Assembly (NCBI RefSeq): GCF_049275935.1
Contig: NZ_CP184830.1
Location: 62,001-126,000 of the forward strand
Source: Endozoicomonas_A sp049275935
GTDB taxonomy: Bacteria > Pseudomonadota > Gammaproteobacteria > Pseudomonadales > Endozoicomonadaceae
Reading direction: 5' to 3'
DNA: 64,000 nucleotides
Made by a program: the position numbers and the translations under genes. Below, piece by piece: positions 17,683 through 26,414 of this stretch. Under the pieces are notes generated by a model that did no database searches, was not told where the DNA came from, and saw only the letters and a program-made list of their open reading frames with translations. Numbering within the stretch: the first letter of the stretch is position 1; each line of letters opens with the position of its first letter.

Positions 17683-17719
17683 AGCCTGCCCATACGATAA
17701 AATCGGGACAGGCTTTTTT
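17683..17719 (+). terminator. Hairpin with U-run in the artP leader
   Basis: AGCCTG (17683-17688) pairs with CAGGCT (17709-17714), helped by inner CCC/GGG pairing, and six Ts follow. It stands between the ARG-box region and artP, so it may be an attenuator of the transport operon rather than an ordinary terminator, since no gene precedes it on this strand. A second hairpin (17783-17812, CCCGCT with AGCGGG) lies just before artP. Confidence 0.6.
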
Positions 17720-17841
17720 GTGCAAGCACCACAAACACCTTGCAATGGGCAGTACTCTCACACAGTCATGAGCACAAAAAAACCCGCTGCATCTCATACC
17801 CGGCAAAGCGGGAATTCTCACAAAATGGCAGATGAAAGGCA

Positions 17842-18579
17842 ATGGGCATAGTCGTAGAGGGCCTCAGCAAAGCATTTGGCTCCACACAGGTTCTTAAAGA
17901 TATCAGTTTTAATATTCCCCGGGGTGAAACCACCGTTCTTCTGGGGGCCAGCGGTGCAGGTAAAAGCACCCTGCTGCGCATGCTCAACCTGCTGGAAACA
18001 CCCGACCAGGGCACCATGAAAATCGCTGATATGGCGTTTAATTTCAACAATGGCCATAACAGCAGGCACCTGAACAAACAGGCTTGCGCCCTGAGACGCA
18101 GGGTAGGCATGGTATTTCAACAATACAATCTCTGGCCACATATGACCGTGCTTGGCAATCTGATTGAGGCTCCGGTCGTACAGGGTATGCCCAAAGAACA
18201 AGCCACCACCAAAGCCAGAGAACTGCTCGAGCGTGTTGGCCTGTCTGAAAAAGCCCACGCCTGGCCTTCTTCGCTGTCGGGTGGCCAGCAGCAACGGGTA
18301 GCTATTGCCCGCTCCCTGATGCTGTCGCCAGACGTTCTTTTATTCGATGAGCCCACTGCTGCTCTTGATCCGGCTATCACCAATCAGGTGGTAGAAGTGA
18401 TCAGGGAGCTGAGCCAATCTGGTATCACCCAGGTAGTTGTCACTCACGAAGTCGAATTTGCGCGAAAAATTGCCAGCAAGGTGATTTATCTTGAAGATGG
18501 TCATATTGTTGAAGATGGATCATCCGATCACTTTGCTCACCCCCGGACAGAGGCTTTTCGCAGCTATCTGGAACATTGA
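17842..18579 (+). CDS. artP: Arginine ABC transporter ATP-binding protein
   Basis: 245 residues of a polar amino acid importer ATPase. Walker A is GASGAGKST at about 35-43, the signature is LSGGQQQRVAIARSL, Walker B is VLLFDEPTAALD, and the switch His lies in VVVTHEVEFA. It energises uptake through the ArtQ/ArtM permeases. Identification as ArtP rests on sequence type and on the adjacent binding protein, permeases and ArgR. It is the first gene of the operon; 187 bases with no clear feature separate it from the binding-protein gene. Confidence 0.9.
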   Translation: MGIVVEGLSKAFGSTQVLKDISFNIPRGETTVLLGASGAGKSTLLRMLNLLETPDQGTMKIADMAFNFNNGHNSRHLNKQACALRRRVGMVFQQYNLWPHMTVLGNLIEAPVVQGMPKEQATTKARELLERVGLSEKAHAWPSSLSGGQQQRVAIARSLMLSPDVLLFDEPTAALDPAITNQVVEVIRELSQSGITQVVVTHEVEFARKIASKVIYLEDGHIVEDGSSDHFAHPRTEAFRSYLEH

Positions 18580-18766
18580 CCCACCGGAGACAGTGTCTCC
18601 GACCATTGCAGCCAGGTGCTGATGCAGATAAACACTCCTTTCGTCCTGAGCTTTTTGAAGGATGGTGTCACCGCGCTTCAACAAGTCTGCTGTTTATGGA
18701 ATGGAGCCTTACGCCTGACTGCACTGGCTTGTTTATAGACTTTCATGATTTCTGGAGTATCAAAAA

Positions 18767-19543
18767 ATGAAAAAGATGTTCGCTTCCCTGCTGGCGACCA
18801 GTGCTTTGACTGTTGCCACGCTCATTGGCGCTCAATTCACTCAGGCTCAGGCTGTCGAGACTATTCGCTTTGCCACAGAAGCCACTTATCCTCCTTTTGA
18901 GTTTGTGGGTAAAGACAATCAACTGGAAGGGTTTGATATTGATCTGGCCAAAGCCATCTGTAACGAACTGAAAGCAGAGTGTACGTTCAGCAATCAGTCC
19001 TTTGACAGCCTTATTCCCAGTCTGAAGTTCCGCCGTTTTGACGCAGTGATTTCAGGGATGGACATTACTCCAGACCGTCTCAAGCAAGTCGACTTCAGTG
19101 GCCCTTATTATGAGAACTCGGCCATCTTTGTCACCGACAAAAACAAGGGATTAACGTCTATTGAAGCGCTCAAGGGTCACTCTGTGGGTGTTCAGAACGG
19201 CTCAACCCATCAACAGTATCTGATCGAAAAGCTGGAGAGTCAGGGTGTTAAGGTCCGTCCTTATGACACATTCCAGAATGCTTTCCTGGATATGACCAGT
19301 GGCCGGGTTGATGCGGTCTTCGCCGATACTGCGGTTGCCAGAGAATGGATGAAAGAAAGAGGCGAAGGTCTCTATGCCCAGGCAGGCCCGGAGGTGAAAG
19401 ATGCAGATTATTTTGGCATCGGCTACGGGATTGCAGTCAGAAAACAGGACAAACTGAAGGAAGAAATTGATTCTGCCCTGAAAAAACTTAAAGAAAACGG
19501 CACTTACCAAAAAATCTACGACAAATACTTTAACAAAGCCTGA
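18767..19543 (+). CDS. artJ: Arginine-binding periplasmic protein
   Basis: 258 residues: a signal peptide (SLLATSALTVATLIGAQF...AQA), then a family 3 solute-binding protein with FATEATYPPFEFVGKDN, FDIDLAKAICNEL, FDSLIPSLKFRRFDAVISGM and FADTAVAREWM. These match ArtJ/ArtI-type arginine or basic amino acid receptors. It delivers the ligand to the inner-membrane complex encoded around it. The symbol artJ versus artI cannot be settled from one copy. Confidence 0.88.
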   Translation: MKKMFASLLATSALTVATLIGAQFTQAQAVETIRFATEATYPPFEFVGKDNQLEGFDIDLAKAICNELKAECTFSNQSFDSLIPSLKFRRFDAVISGMDITPDRLKQVDFSGPYYENSAIFVTDKNKGLTSIEALKGHSVGVQNGSTHQQYLIEKLESQGVKVRPYDTFQNAFLDMTSGRVDAVFADTAVAREWMKERGEGLYAQAGPEVKDADYFGIGYGIAVRKQDKLKEEIDSALKKLKENGTYQKIYDKYFNKA

Positions 19544-19596
19544 ACTGCATCCTGCCCAGTTGCAGTCTCTTTATTAACTGACAGACCCATGTACCC

Positions 19597-20259
19597 ATGC
19601 TTGATCTCTTCTTCAATGCAACTCTGATGACTCTGGGACTGGCGCTTTCTTCCCTGCTTCTGGGCCTGATACTCGCGGCCCTGCTGGCTTTGGGTGAACT
19701 GAGCCGTTTCCGGTTGCTTAGATACCTGACCGTTTCATGGGTCACTCTTATCAGAGGAATGCCCGAGATTCTGGTGGTCTTCTTTATCTATTTCGGTGCG
19801 ACTCACCTGCTCTTTCTGCTTACCGATGAATTTATCGAGATCAGTCCTTTCACAGCCGGTACCGTTGCCCTGTCGCTGATCTTTTCAGCCTATGCCAGCC
19901 AGACTCTGCGGGGTGCTTTCATGGCCGTTCCCAGGGGGCAGTCGGAAGCGGCCAAAGCTCTGGGTATCAGCTCTGTCCGCTGTTTTTATCGAGTGATACT
20001 GCCCCAGGCCTGGCGCCACGCACTACCCGGGCTGGGCAATCAGTGGCTGGTGCTTCTGAAAGATACGGCACTGGTCGCCCTGATAGGCGTGACGGACCTG
20101 CTACGTCAGGCACAACTGGTTTCATCCCAGACTTATGAACCTTTTACCTGGTACGCAACAGCTGGTGCCATCTATCTGCTGATCACCCTGATCAGTCAAC
20201 ATTGCCTGAACAAGATGAAACAGAAAACCAGTCAACATATCAGGACGGTGAACGTATAA
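19597..20259 (+). CDS. artQ: Arginine ABC transporter permease ArtQ
   Basis: 220 residues with about five membrane helices and the permease coupling motif EAAKALGISSVRCFYRVILPQAWRHALPG (EAA loop). The start (LFFNATLMTLGLALSS) matches the polar amino acid permease family. It pairs with the next gene to form the membrane channel. Its stop codon overlaps the artM start in TAATG (20257-20261). Confidence 0.9.
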   Translation: MLDLFFNATLMTLGLALSSLLLGLILAALLALGELSRFRLLRYLTVSWVTLIRGMPEILVVFFIYFGATHLLFLLTDEFIEISPFTAGTVALSLIFSAYASQTLRGAFMAVPRGQSEAAKALGISSVRCFYRVILPQAWRHALPGLGNQWLVLLKDTALVALIGVTDLLRQAQLVSSQTYEPFTWYATAGAIYLLITLISQHCLNKMKQKTSQHIRTVNV

Positions 20260-20936
20260 TGCCGGAATCCTTGTATGAATACCTGCCCCTCCTATCAAGA
20301 GGTCTTCAGACCACCCTGGAGTTGACCTTAGTCAGCTTGCTGGCTGGTCTGGTCATGGCCTTGCTTTTTACCCTGATCCTTTCCTTGCGTTTTAAACCTC
20401 TGGTCTGGCTGGTTCGCCTGCAAATCCTGATGTTTACAGGCACCCCCCTGCTGGTGCAGATTTTTCTGATTTATTATGGTCCGGCTCAGTTTCCGATCCT
20501 ACAGGAAACAGTATTCTGGTCATTGCTCAGCGAACCCTGGTTCTGTGCCATGCTGGCTCTGGCCCTGAATAGCGCAGCTTATTCCACTCAACTATTCAAG
20601 GGTTCTATTGATGCGGTCTCTGCCGGTGAGTGGGAAGCGGCTATGGCGCTGGGTATGACGCGCCAGCAGGCTTTGACCCGGATCGTTCTGCCCCACGCGA
20701 TTCGCAGGGCATTGCCAGCCTATGGCAATGAAATGATTCTGGTTATGAAAGGAACCTCACTGGCCAGTACCATTACCTTAATGGACCTCATGGGTTATGC
20801 CGCTCGCCTGAATGCCCAAACATACGACACCCTTACAGTTTTCTCACTGGCGGGTCTTATCTACCTGACTCTGACTGGAATCCTGACACTGATAATAAGG
20901 TGGATAGAGCGCAGGGCCCTGGCATTTTCCCGCTAA
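20259..20936 (+). CDS. artM: Arginine ABC transporter permease ArtM
   Basis: About 225 residues starting at the ATG overlapping the artQ stop; an earlier in-frame ATG at 20202 lies inside artQ and is less likely. Membrane helices and the EAA loop (WEAAMALGMTRQQALTRIVLPHAIR) are clear, as is LMFTGTPLLVQIFLIYYG, the ArtM/HisM-type region. It forms the second half of the permease heterodimer and is the last gene of the operon. Confidence 0.9.
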   Translation: MPESLYEYLPLLSRGLQTTLELTLVSLLAGLVMALLFTLILSLRFKPLVWLVRLQILMFTGTPLLVQIFLIYYGPAQFPILQETVFWSLLSEPWFCAMLALALNSAAYSTQLFKGSIDAVSAGEWEAAMALGMTRQQALTRIVLPHAIRRALPAYGNEMILVMKGTSLASTITLMDLMGYAARLNAQTYDTLTVFSLAGLIYLTLTGILTLIIRWIERRALAFSR

Positions 20937-20993
20937 ATCGTAAAGGTTTTGCCGCCTGTCAGGGGCGGCAGACAACCTCATCAGGAATATACA

Positions 20994-21686
20994 TTGCAAT
21001 GTCTACTCCGGCCTCCCAAAATCCTGTCAGCCACTCTGTCATTAATACTATTATTTTCAGGCATTCAGGCTGAAGGTACTGCCCAACCCTGCCGACAGTT
21101 CTCCCTGAATGGATATGGACGCGATCAGAGCAAAACCATGCAGAACTGCCTGAACGACATAAAAGCAAAAGCCAGCGTTTTTTATCAGCAGCAGGACCCT
21201 TACCACAACCTGAGGCATGGAGAACGAGTGGTAAAATACGCCCTGAAGATCAATCAGTATGAATCGGGTAATTCCTTTCTTGTTGAAGCGGGTGCCTGGC
21301 TCCATCAATATCATGACCATCTGGAGCAACTCGATAAACTTTTGAAAGAAACCGGATTGAATCCCGTCGTTCAATCTCAGCTGTACGAGATTGTCAGGCT
21401 GTGCCGTCCTCATCTGATTTCCGGGCGTTCCCCCTTAGAGGCGAAAATTGTCTTTGATGCCGATGCCATGGACCTAATGGGAGCCCGGGGCATAGCCCGC
21501 GAACTGGCCTGTAACCTTGAAGTCAGAAAATTCCCCTGCGATCAGGCGTTGATGCAAACCCGAAGAGTACAGAACCTTTTTGAAGAAAAACTGATGACCG
21601 AAACAGGTCGATCCATGGCTCAAAATGATATCAGAATGGCTCGCCTTTTCTGGCGTAGCTTTGATGAGTCCGAGCGGCCCTTATGA
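20994..21686 (+). CDS. Exported HD-domain phosphohydrolase-like protein
   Basis: About 230 residues from a TTG at 20994 with AGGA at 20982-20985; no in-frame ATG exists nearby, so the start is uncertain. A hydrophobic signal-like segment (ILSATLSLILLFSGIQA) opens the protein. HD-superfamily residues follow: DPYHNLRHGERV, the His-Asp pair in WLHQYHDH, and the later Asp in IVFDADAMDLMGA. HD proteins are metal-dependent phosphohydrolases, mostly cytoplasmic, so an exported version is unusual. Four cysteines may form disulphides, fitting the periplasm. The substrate is unknown. Confidence 0.75.
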   Translation: MQCLLRPPKILSATLSLILLFSGIQAEGTAQPCRQFSLNGYGRDQSKTMQNCLNDIKAKASVFYQQQDPYHNLRHGERVVKYALKINQYESGNSFLVEAGAWLHQYHDHLEQLDKLLKETGLNPVVQSQLYEIVRLCRPHLISGRSPLEAKIVFDADAMDLMGARGIARELACNLEVRKFPCDQALMQTRRVQNLFEEKLMTETGRSMAQNDIRMARLFWRSFDESERPL

Positions 21687-21706
21687 ATCAGAGCAGCTAA
21701 AAGCAG

Positions 21707-22327
21707 CTATGTTGACTTCATATTCTGTACCAGTAATCTTGCCGCTACATCGCACATGCTATTGATGGAGGCCTTATCCAGATAAACCCCATCAATTAAT
21801 AAACGACTTAAACCGTGCAAACTGCCCCAGGATACCTGGGCTACCCGCAGGGCATCCTGATCCTGACTGAAGCTGTCACCCGGTAAGTATTTTTTGACAA
21901 AGTCAGCATAACGCTGAAAAGCTTCAAATGAGATTTTACTGAGTTCATCAGTGGCTTGCCCATTCTTCCAGATAGGTCGGCCAAACATCAGGTCATACTG
22001 TTCGGCATGATTCTGGGCAAAATCGATGTAAGCGTGGGAAAACTCACGAAACCAGGCTTCAAGATCGTCGGGGGCTTCTGTCAGCCTGCTTCCCAGTTCC
22101 TGGTACCAGTGATTGAACCCTTGCTCTGCGATGGCACATAAAAGTTCATTCTTATCTTTGAAATGATGATAGGCTGCGGTTCTCGAGACACCAACAGCAT
22201 CAGCCAACCCACGCATAGAGAGCTTCTCAACGCCGGACCCGGCGATCATCCGGGTTGCCTCATTAATCAGGCTTTGTCGTAAGTCTCCATGATGGTAATT
22301 CTTCTTGGCTGACATATTTTTACTCAA
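21707..22327 (-). CDS. TetR family transcriptional regulator
   Basis: 206 residues. The N-terminal helix-turn-helix is typical (GVEKLSMRGLADAVGVSRTAAYHHFKDKNELL). The C-terminal part (YDLMFGRPIWK, WGSLHGLSRLLIDG) is of the type that binds hydrophobic or acyl ligands. The gene is divergent from fadH, with two inverted repeats in the 92-base gap, so it probably represses fadH and itself. A fatty acyl-CoA inducer is an inference from the neighbour. Confidence 0.88.
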   Translation of the reverse strand: MSKNMSAKKNYHHGDLRQSLINEATRMIAGSGVEKLSMRGLADAVGVSRTAAYHHFKDKNELLCAIAEQGFNHWYQELGSRLTEAPDDLEAWFREFSHAYIDFAQNHAEQYDLMFGRPIWKNGQATDELSKISFEAFQRYADFVKKYLPGDSFSQDQDALRVAQVSWGSLHGLSRLLIDGVYLDKASINSMCDVAARLLVQNMKST

Positions 22328-22363
22328 AGACAGTGCTCTGTTTCAGAAAATGAATACTCAATC

Positions 22364-22410
22364 TTGACAGTGTCAACATACAGTCTTATCTTGACGCCGT
22401 CCAGATAAGA
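22364..22410. promoter_or_regulatory. Palindromic operators between tetR-type gene and fadH
   Basis: Two inverted repeats are visible: TTGACAGTGTCAA at 22364-22376, a perfect palindrome about its central G, and TCTTATCT at 22384-22391 with AGATAAGA at 22403-22410. Both are of a size bound by TetR dimers. The first also contains a TTGACA that could be a -35 box. Confidence 0.65.
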
Positions 22411-22452
22411 TAATTACAAATGTCCCTTAAAAAACATGATGAGGATCTGTCG

Positions 22453-24501
22453 ATGACCATCTCCCCACACAGCTCTGAGCCCCATAAGCTCTACCCTCAC
22501 CTGCTGGAACCACTGGATCTGGGCTTCACACAGTTGAAAAACCGGGTGCTGATGGGCTCCATGCACACTAACCTGGAAGAGCATCCCGGTGGCTACGAGC
22601 GGCTGGCCGCTTACTTTGGTGAGCGCGCAAAAGGTGGCGTCGGTCTGATGGTGACCGGCGGCATTGCGCCCAACTGGGAATCCGGCGGCTTGCCCAACGC
22701 AGCCCAGATTACAACAGAAGAAGAGATTGCCGGTCACAGCCTGGTCACCCGGGCCGTACACAACGAAGGCGGCAAGATCTGTATGCAGATTTTGCACACC
22801 GGCCGCTATGCCTACCACCCTAAAGCCATTGCTCCCAGTGCCCTGCAAGCACCGATTGCGCCTTTTCCTCCCAAAGAGCTGACGCCCGAAGAGATTGACA
22901 GCCAGATTGAAGACTTTGTGCAATGTAGCCTGAATGCCCGGAAAGCGGGCTATGATGGTGTTGAAATCATGGGTTCGGAAGGTTATTTCATCAACCAGTT
23001 TATCGTCGCTAAAACCAACCACCGTGATGATGACTGGGGTGGACGTTACGAAAACCGCATTCGACTGCCCATTGAAGTCATTCGTCGTGTAAGAGAAAAG
23101 ACCGGCAAAGACTTTATTATTATTTATCGTCTCTCCATGCTCGACCTGGTTGAAGGCGGCAGCAGCTGGGATGAGATTGTAGAGCTTGGCAAAGAGATCG
23201 AAAAAGCGGGTGCGACCATTATCAACACCGGTATTGGCTGGCACGAGGCTCGCATTCCCACCATTGCAACCATGGTCCCCCGTGCTGCTTTCACTTGGGT
23301 CACTGCAAAAATCAGAAAAGAGTTAAGCGTTCCTGTTATTACCTCCAACCGTATTAACATGCCAGAAGTGGCTGAAACGGTTCTGGCCAGAGGCGATGCC
23401 GACATGGTTTCCATGGCTCGCCCTTTGCTGGCTGACCCAGAGTGGGTTAAAAAAGCTGAAGAGGGCCGTGCTGATGAAATCAACACCTGTATCGCCTGCA
23501 ATCAGGCCTGTCTGGACCATGCTTTTGAATTGAAACTGGTCAGCTGCCTTGTTAACCCCAGAGCCTGTCATGAGACCGAATTAAACTATCTGCCTACTGA
23601 CAAGCCGAAAAAGCTTGCGGTGGTGGGTGCTGGTCCCGCCGGCCTCTCTTTTGCGACAACTGCCGCATACAGAGGCCATGATGTCACCCTGTTTGAGGCT
23701 GCTGACAAAATCGGTGGCCAGTTCAATATTGCCAAACAGGTACCGGGCAAGGAAGAGTTCCATGAAACACTTCGATACTTCCAGCGTCAGTTAGAGCTCA
23801 CCGGTGTAAATCTGAAACTGAACACCCGGGTTTCTGCCAGTGAACTGGAAAACAGCGATTTTGATGAAATCATCGTAGCGACTGGCGTTACACCACGTAC
23901 ACCCGATATTGAAGGATTGGATCACCCCAAAGTTCTGACCTACCTGGATGTCTTCAGGGGTGCAAAAGTCGGTAAAACCGTAGCAGTGATCGGTGCTGGC
24001 GGAATTGGTTTCGATTTGAGTGAATTTATTACCCAGAAAGGGCCTTCACACAGCCTGGATGTCGAAGCCTTCATGAAAGACTGGGGGGTTGATATGAGTC
24101 TCAGCAACAGGGGTGGTCTGGCTGCTTCCGGCTCCCGGGAAGAAGAAAGTTCACGGGAGGTTTACCTGCTTCAGCGCAAAAAGACGAAGCCGGGAGCCAC
24201 CCTGGGTAAAACCACCGGATGGATTCACCGAACCGAAATGGTCAAGCGTGGCGTGAAAATGGTGCCTTCCTGTGAATACCACAAGGTAGACGATAGTGGT
24301 CTTCATGTCTCCATTGATGGTGAGCCAAAGGTTCTGGATGTGGATAACGTAGTCATCTGTGCAGGTCAATTACCTCTCAGAGAGCTGGCTGATACTATCA
24401 TCAGCAAGCCTGTTCACCTTATCGGTGGTGCCGACGTTGCCGCCGAACTGGATGCCAAGCGAGCCATTAACCAGGGGGCTCGCCTTGCCGCAGAAATCTG
24501 A
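22453..24501 (+). CDS. fadH: 2,4-dienoyl-CoA reductase (NADPH)
   Basis: 682 residues from the ATG at 22453, which has GAGGA eight bases upstream; an ATG at 22420 is an alternative. The order is FMN-binding TIM barrel (LKNRVLMGSMHTN, GYDGVEIMGSEGYFINQF), the 4Fe-4S cluster cysteines in CIACNQAC and the later Cys of KLVSC, then two Rossmann segments (VVGAGPAGLSF and VIGAGGIGFDL) for FAD and NADPH. It reduces 2,4-dienoyl-CoA during beta-oxidation of polyunsaturated fatty acids, which are abundant in marine hosts. It is controlled by the divergent TetR-type regulator. Confidence 0.93.
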   Translation: MTISPHSSEPHKLYPHLLEPLDLGFTQLKNRVLMGSMHTNLEEHPGGYERLAAYFGERAKGGVGLMVTGGIAPNWESGGLPNAAQITTEEEIAGHSLVTRAVHNEGGKICMQILHTGRYAYHPKAIAPSALQAPIAPFPPKELTPEEIDSQIEDFVQCSLNARKAGYDGVEIMGSEGYFINQFIVAKTNHRDDDWGGRYENRIRLPIEVIRRVREKTGKDFIIIYRLSMLDLVEGGSSWDEIVELGKEIEKAGATIINTGIGWHEARIPTIATMVPRAAFTWVTAKIRKELSVPVITSNRINMPEVAETVLARGDADMVSMARPLLADPEWVKKAEEGRADEINTCIACNQACLDHAFELKLVSCLVNPRACHETELNYLPTDKPKKLAVVGAGPAGLSFATTAAYRGHDVTLFEAADKIGGQFNIAKQVPGKEEFHETLRYFQRQLELTGVNLKLNTRVSASELENSDFDEIIVATGVTPRTPDIEGLDHPKVLTYLDVFRGAKVGKTVAVIGAGGIGFDLSEFITQKGPSHSLDVEAFMKDWGVDMSLSNRGGLAASGSREEESSREVYLLQRKKTKPGATLGKTTGWIHRTEMVKRGVKMVPSCEYHKVDDSGLHVSIDGEPKVLDVDNVVICAGQLPLRELADTIISKPVHLIGGADVAAELDAKRAINQGARLAAEI

Positions 24502-24546
24502 TCCGGCTATGTGCGGATAGACTCACACTCTGTTGACCTGAGGTTG

Positions 24547-24565
24547 CCCTGAGCATGTCGAAAGC
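24547..24565 (+). repeat. REP-like half site upstream of the transposase
   Basis: CCCTGAGCATGTCGAAAGC resembles CCCAGAGCTTGTCGAAGCC at 26252-26270, the other side of the REP-associated transposase gene. The flanking pair suggests a REP sequence set handled by that transposase. Confidence 0.55.
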
Positions 24566-24594
24566 TGCGACTAGCCCGGGGCGATCGTAATAAA

Positions 24595-24770
24595 TAAAAG
24601 AAAAAAAATAATAAAGAAAAAGAAAAAAAAAAAAAATAAAAAAATAAAAGGACACCCAAAAATAAGAAAAATAAAAAAAAAATAAAAGGACACCCAAAAA
24701 AATAAAAGGACACCCAAAAATAAGAAAAAATAAAAGGACACCCATAAAAAAGAATAAAAAGACCCCCTTA
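24595..24770 (+). repeat. A-rich tract with GGACACCCA direct repeats
   Basis: A nearly pyrimidine-free strand with four copies of ATAAAAGGACACCCA (around 24643, 24681, 24701 and 24730) and a fifth degenerate copy (24753). Copies are spaced irregularly by A-rich linkers. The opposite strand gives Phe-rich open frames that are not believable genes. This fills most of the 338-base gap between fadH and the transposase. Confidence 0.9.
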
Positions 24771-24839
24771 TATTTGACAAACAAACCAGCTTGTCTACTT
24801 TTTTCTTGTTGCTGATTTTTAGTTCCGGCAGGAGAGATT

Positions 24840-25826
24840 ATGACCCGTGCGCGAAGTTCTCTGATCGACCCAGGTTCCACACCTTATTATCACTGTATAG
24901 CTCGGTGCGTACGCAGAGCATATTTGTGTGGAGAAGATCATTTAACGGGCAAAAACTACGAGCACCGTCGGCAGTGGGTTGTAGACAAGCTCAGAGAACT
25001 GGTTTCAATCTTTTCTATAGAGGTCTGCGCCTACGCTGTCATGTCGAATCACTATCATGTGGTTTTGCATATTAATCAGATACCTGCCGGAGAGTGGACA
25101 CGAGATGAAATTTTGAGTCGATGGACAAGGCTTTTCACAGGTCCGCATCTGGTTCAGAGGTATCTTGCTGCTGACCAGCTGAGTCATTCGGAACTGGCTC
25201 GCGTGGACGAATTTGTTGAAGAGTATCGAAATCGATTAACGAACATCAGCTGGTTCATGCGTTGCCTGAACGAACATCTTGCCCGTGAGGCTAACCAGGA
25301 AGATGGCTGCAGAGGTCGATTCTGGGAGGGGCGTTTTAAAAGTCAGGCGTTGTTGGATGAAGCAGCGTTGTTGACCTGCATGGCCTATGTTGACTTGAAT
25401 CCGATCCGTGCCGAAATATCGGAAACACCAGAAGAATCAGACTACACGTCGATCCAGGAACGAATTGAAAAGTTGGCAGGCTCTGATACCCGAAAGCAGC
25501 CAATCACCCTTCTGCCTTTTCGATCACAAGGGCAAAACCCGGCTAAGGCATTGCCTTATATTCTTCACGATTATCTTGAGCTGGTTGACTGGAGTGGGCG
25601 TGCAGTTCGATCTGATAAGAAAGGTTCAATCCCTTCAGATATTCCACCCATTCTGACCCGACTGGAAATTGATTCAAATGAATGGCTCAAAACCATGAGA
25701 TGGAATAGCCGCTTCTATCGGGCAGTGGGCAAGCTGGAAGCCATGAAAACTTTTGCTCAGGAAATGGGGCAGCATTGGGTACAGGGGATGTTCGCCTGTA
25801 GTCGTTTATTTTATGGCGTAAGTTAA
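24840..25826 (+). CDS. REP-associated (IS200-like) transposase
   Basis: 328 residues. The HUH motif is SNHYHVVLH with His71 and His73, and family segments follow: GRFWEGRFKSQALLDE and CMAYVDLNPIRAEI. These are typical of REP-associated tyrosine transposases (Y1 fold, single-strand DNA nucleases). At the AR-Y-N position, where related proteins can carry a tyrosine, this one reads AREAN, so the nucleophile is not obvious. Hairpin repeats flank the gene, as expected for a REP-associated domesticated enzyme rather than a free insertion sequence. A GGAGAG ribosome site precedes the ATG. Confidence 0.85.
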   Translation: MTRARSSLIDPGSTPYYHCIARCVRRAYLCGEDHLTGKNYEHRRQWVVDKLRELVSIFSIEVCAYAVMSNHYHVVLHINQIPAGEWTRDEILSRWTRLFTGPHLVQRYLAADQLSHSELARVDEFVEEYRNRLTNISWFMRCLNEHLAREANQEDGCRGRFWEGRFKSQALLDEAALLTCMAYVDLNPIRAEISETPEESDYTSIQERIEKLAGSDTRKQPITLLPFRSQGQNPAKALPYILHDYLELVDWSGRAVRSDKKGSIPSDIPPILTRLEIDSNEWLKTMRWNSRFYRAVGKLEAMKTFAQEMGQHWVQGMFACSRLFYGVS

Positions 25827-25935
25827 TTGACCAACTTTTTCGTTGTTATTAGTTTCCCCTGTCATATGGGGAGCTTTGCTATTTCTGACTTTTCTCCCTT
25901 TTGAGTGATTCGCTTTTTGTTTGTTCTGATAAACG

Positions 25936-26091
25936 ATTAATATTTACCTTTTAGTGGCTGTCAGGGTTTGATTGTATTTTATATGGATGTCCTTTAAACA
26001 TTTTAAACATTTCATTAATATTTACCTTTTAGTGGCTGTCAGGGTTTGATTGTATTTTATATGGATGTCCTTTAAACATTTTAAACATTTA
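25936..26091 (+). repeat. 78-bp tandem duplication
   Basis: Two adjacent, virtually identical 78-base copies (25936-26013 and 26014-26091), beginning ATTAATATTTACCTTTTAG. They are noncoding. The rest of the gap to 26414 holds a REP-like hairpin and a possible weak hairpin at 25855-25872 after the transposase. Confidence 0.95.
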
Positions 26092-26251
26092 TTTTCGAGC
26101 TCTGAACTTTCTGGCAGGCTGTATCTGCCTCGGTGGGCTGAGATTGCGAGGGAATTATGGATAAATACATGGAAGTACTCCTTTACAATTCCAATTCATA
26201 CCTTTTATTAGTCCATATTTTTCCGAAAAAGTTCAAAATTTTGATACTTAG

Positions 26252-26285
26252 CCCAGAGCTTGTCGAAGCCTTAGACAAGCTCTGG
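26252..26285 (+). repeat. REP-like hairpin
   Basis: CCAGAGCTTGTC (26253-26264) pairs perfectly with GACAAGCTCTGG (26274-26285) over a nine-base loop. The left arm resembles the half site at 24547-24565 on the other side of the transposase gene. Confidence 0.75.
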
Positions 26286-26414
26286 CACCTGGCTGCAATG
26301 GTTAAGGTAATTCTATTAGCTCCTGAAGAATCTCCTGAACGGCTTCGGTTGAATGGTCTACATAAAATTTACTTGCTTTTTGTTAATGGCAAGAATGCCT
26401 GCCTCTTCCTTCTA

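Noticed and set aside
24467..24880. Phe/Leu-rich minus-strand open frames
   Set aside because: They are translations of the A-rich repeat tract; composition is low-complexity and no start signal is present.
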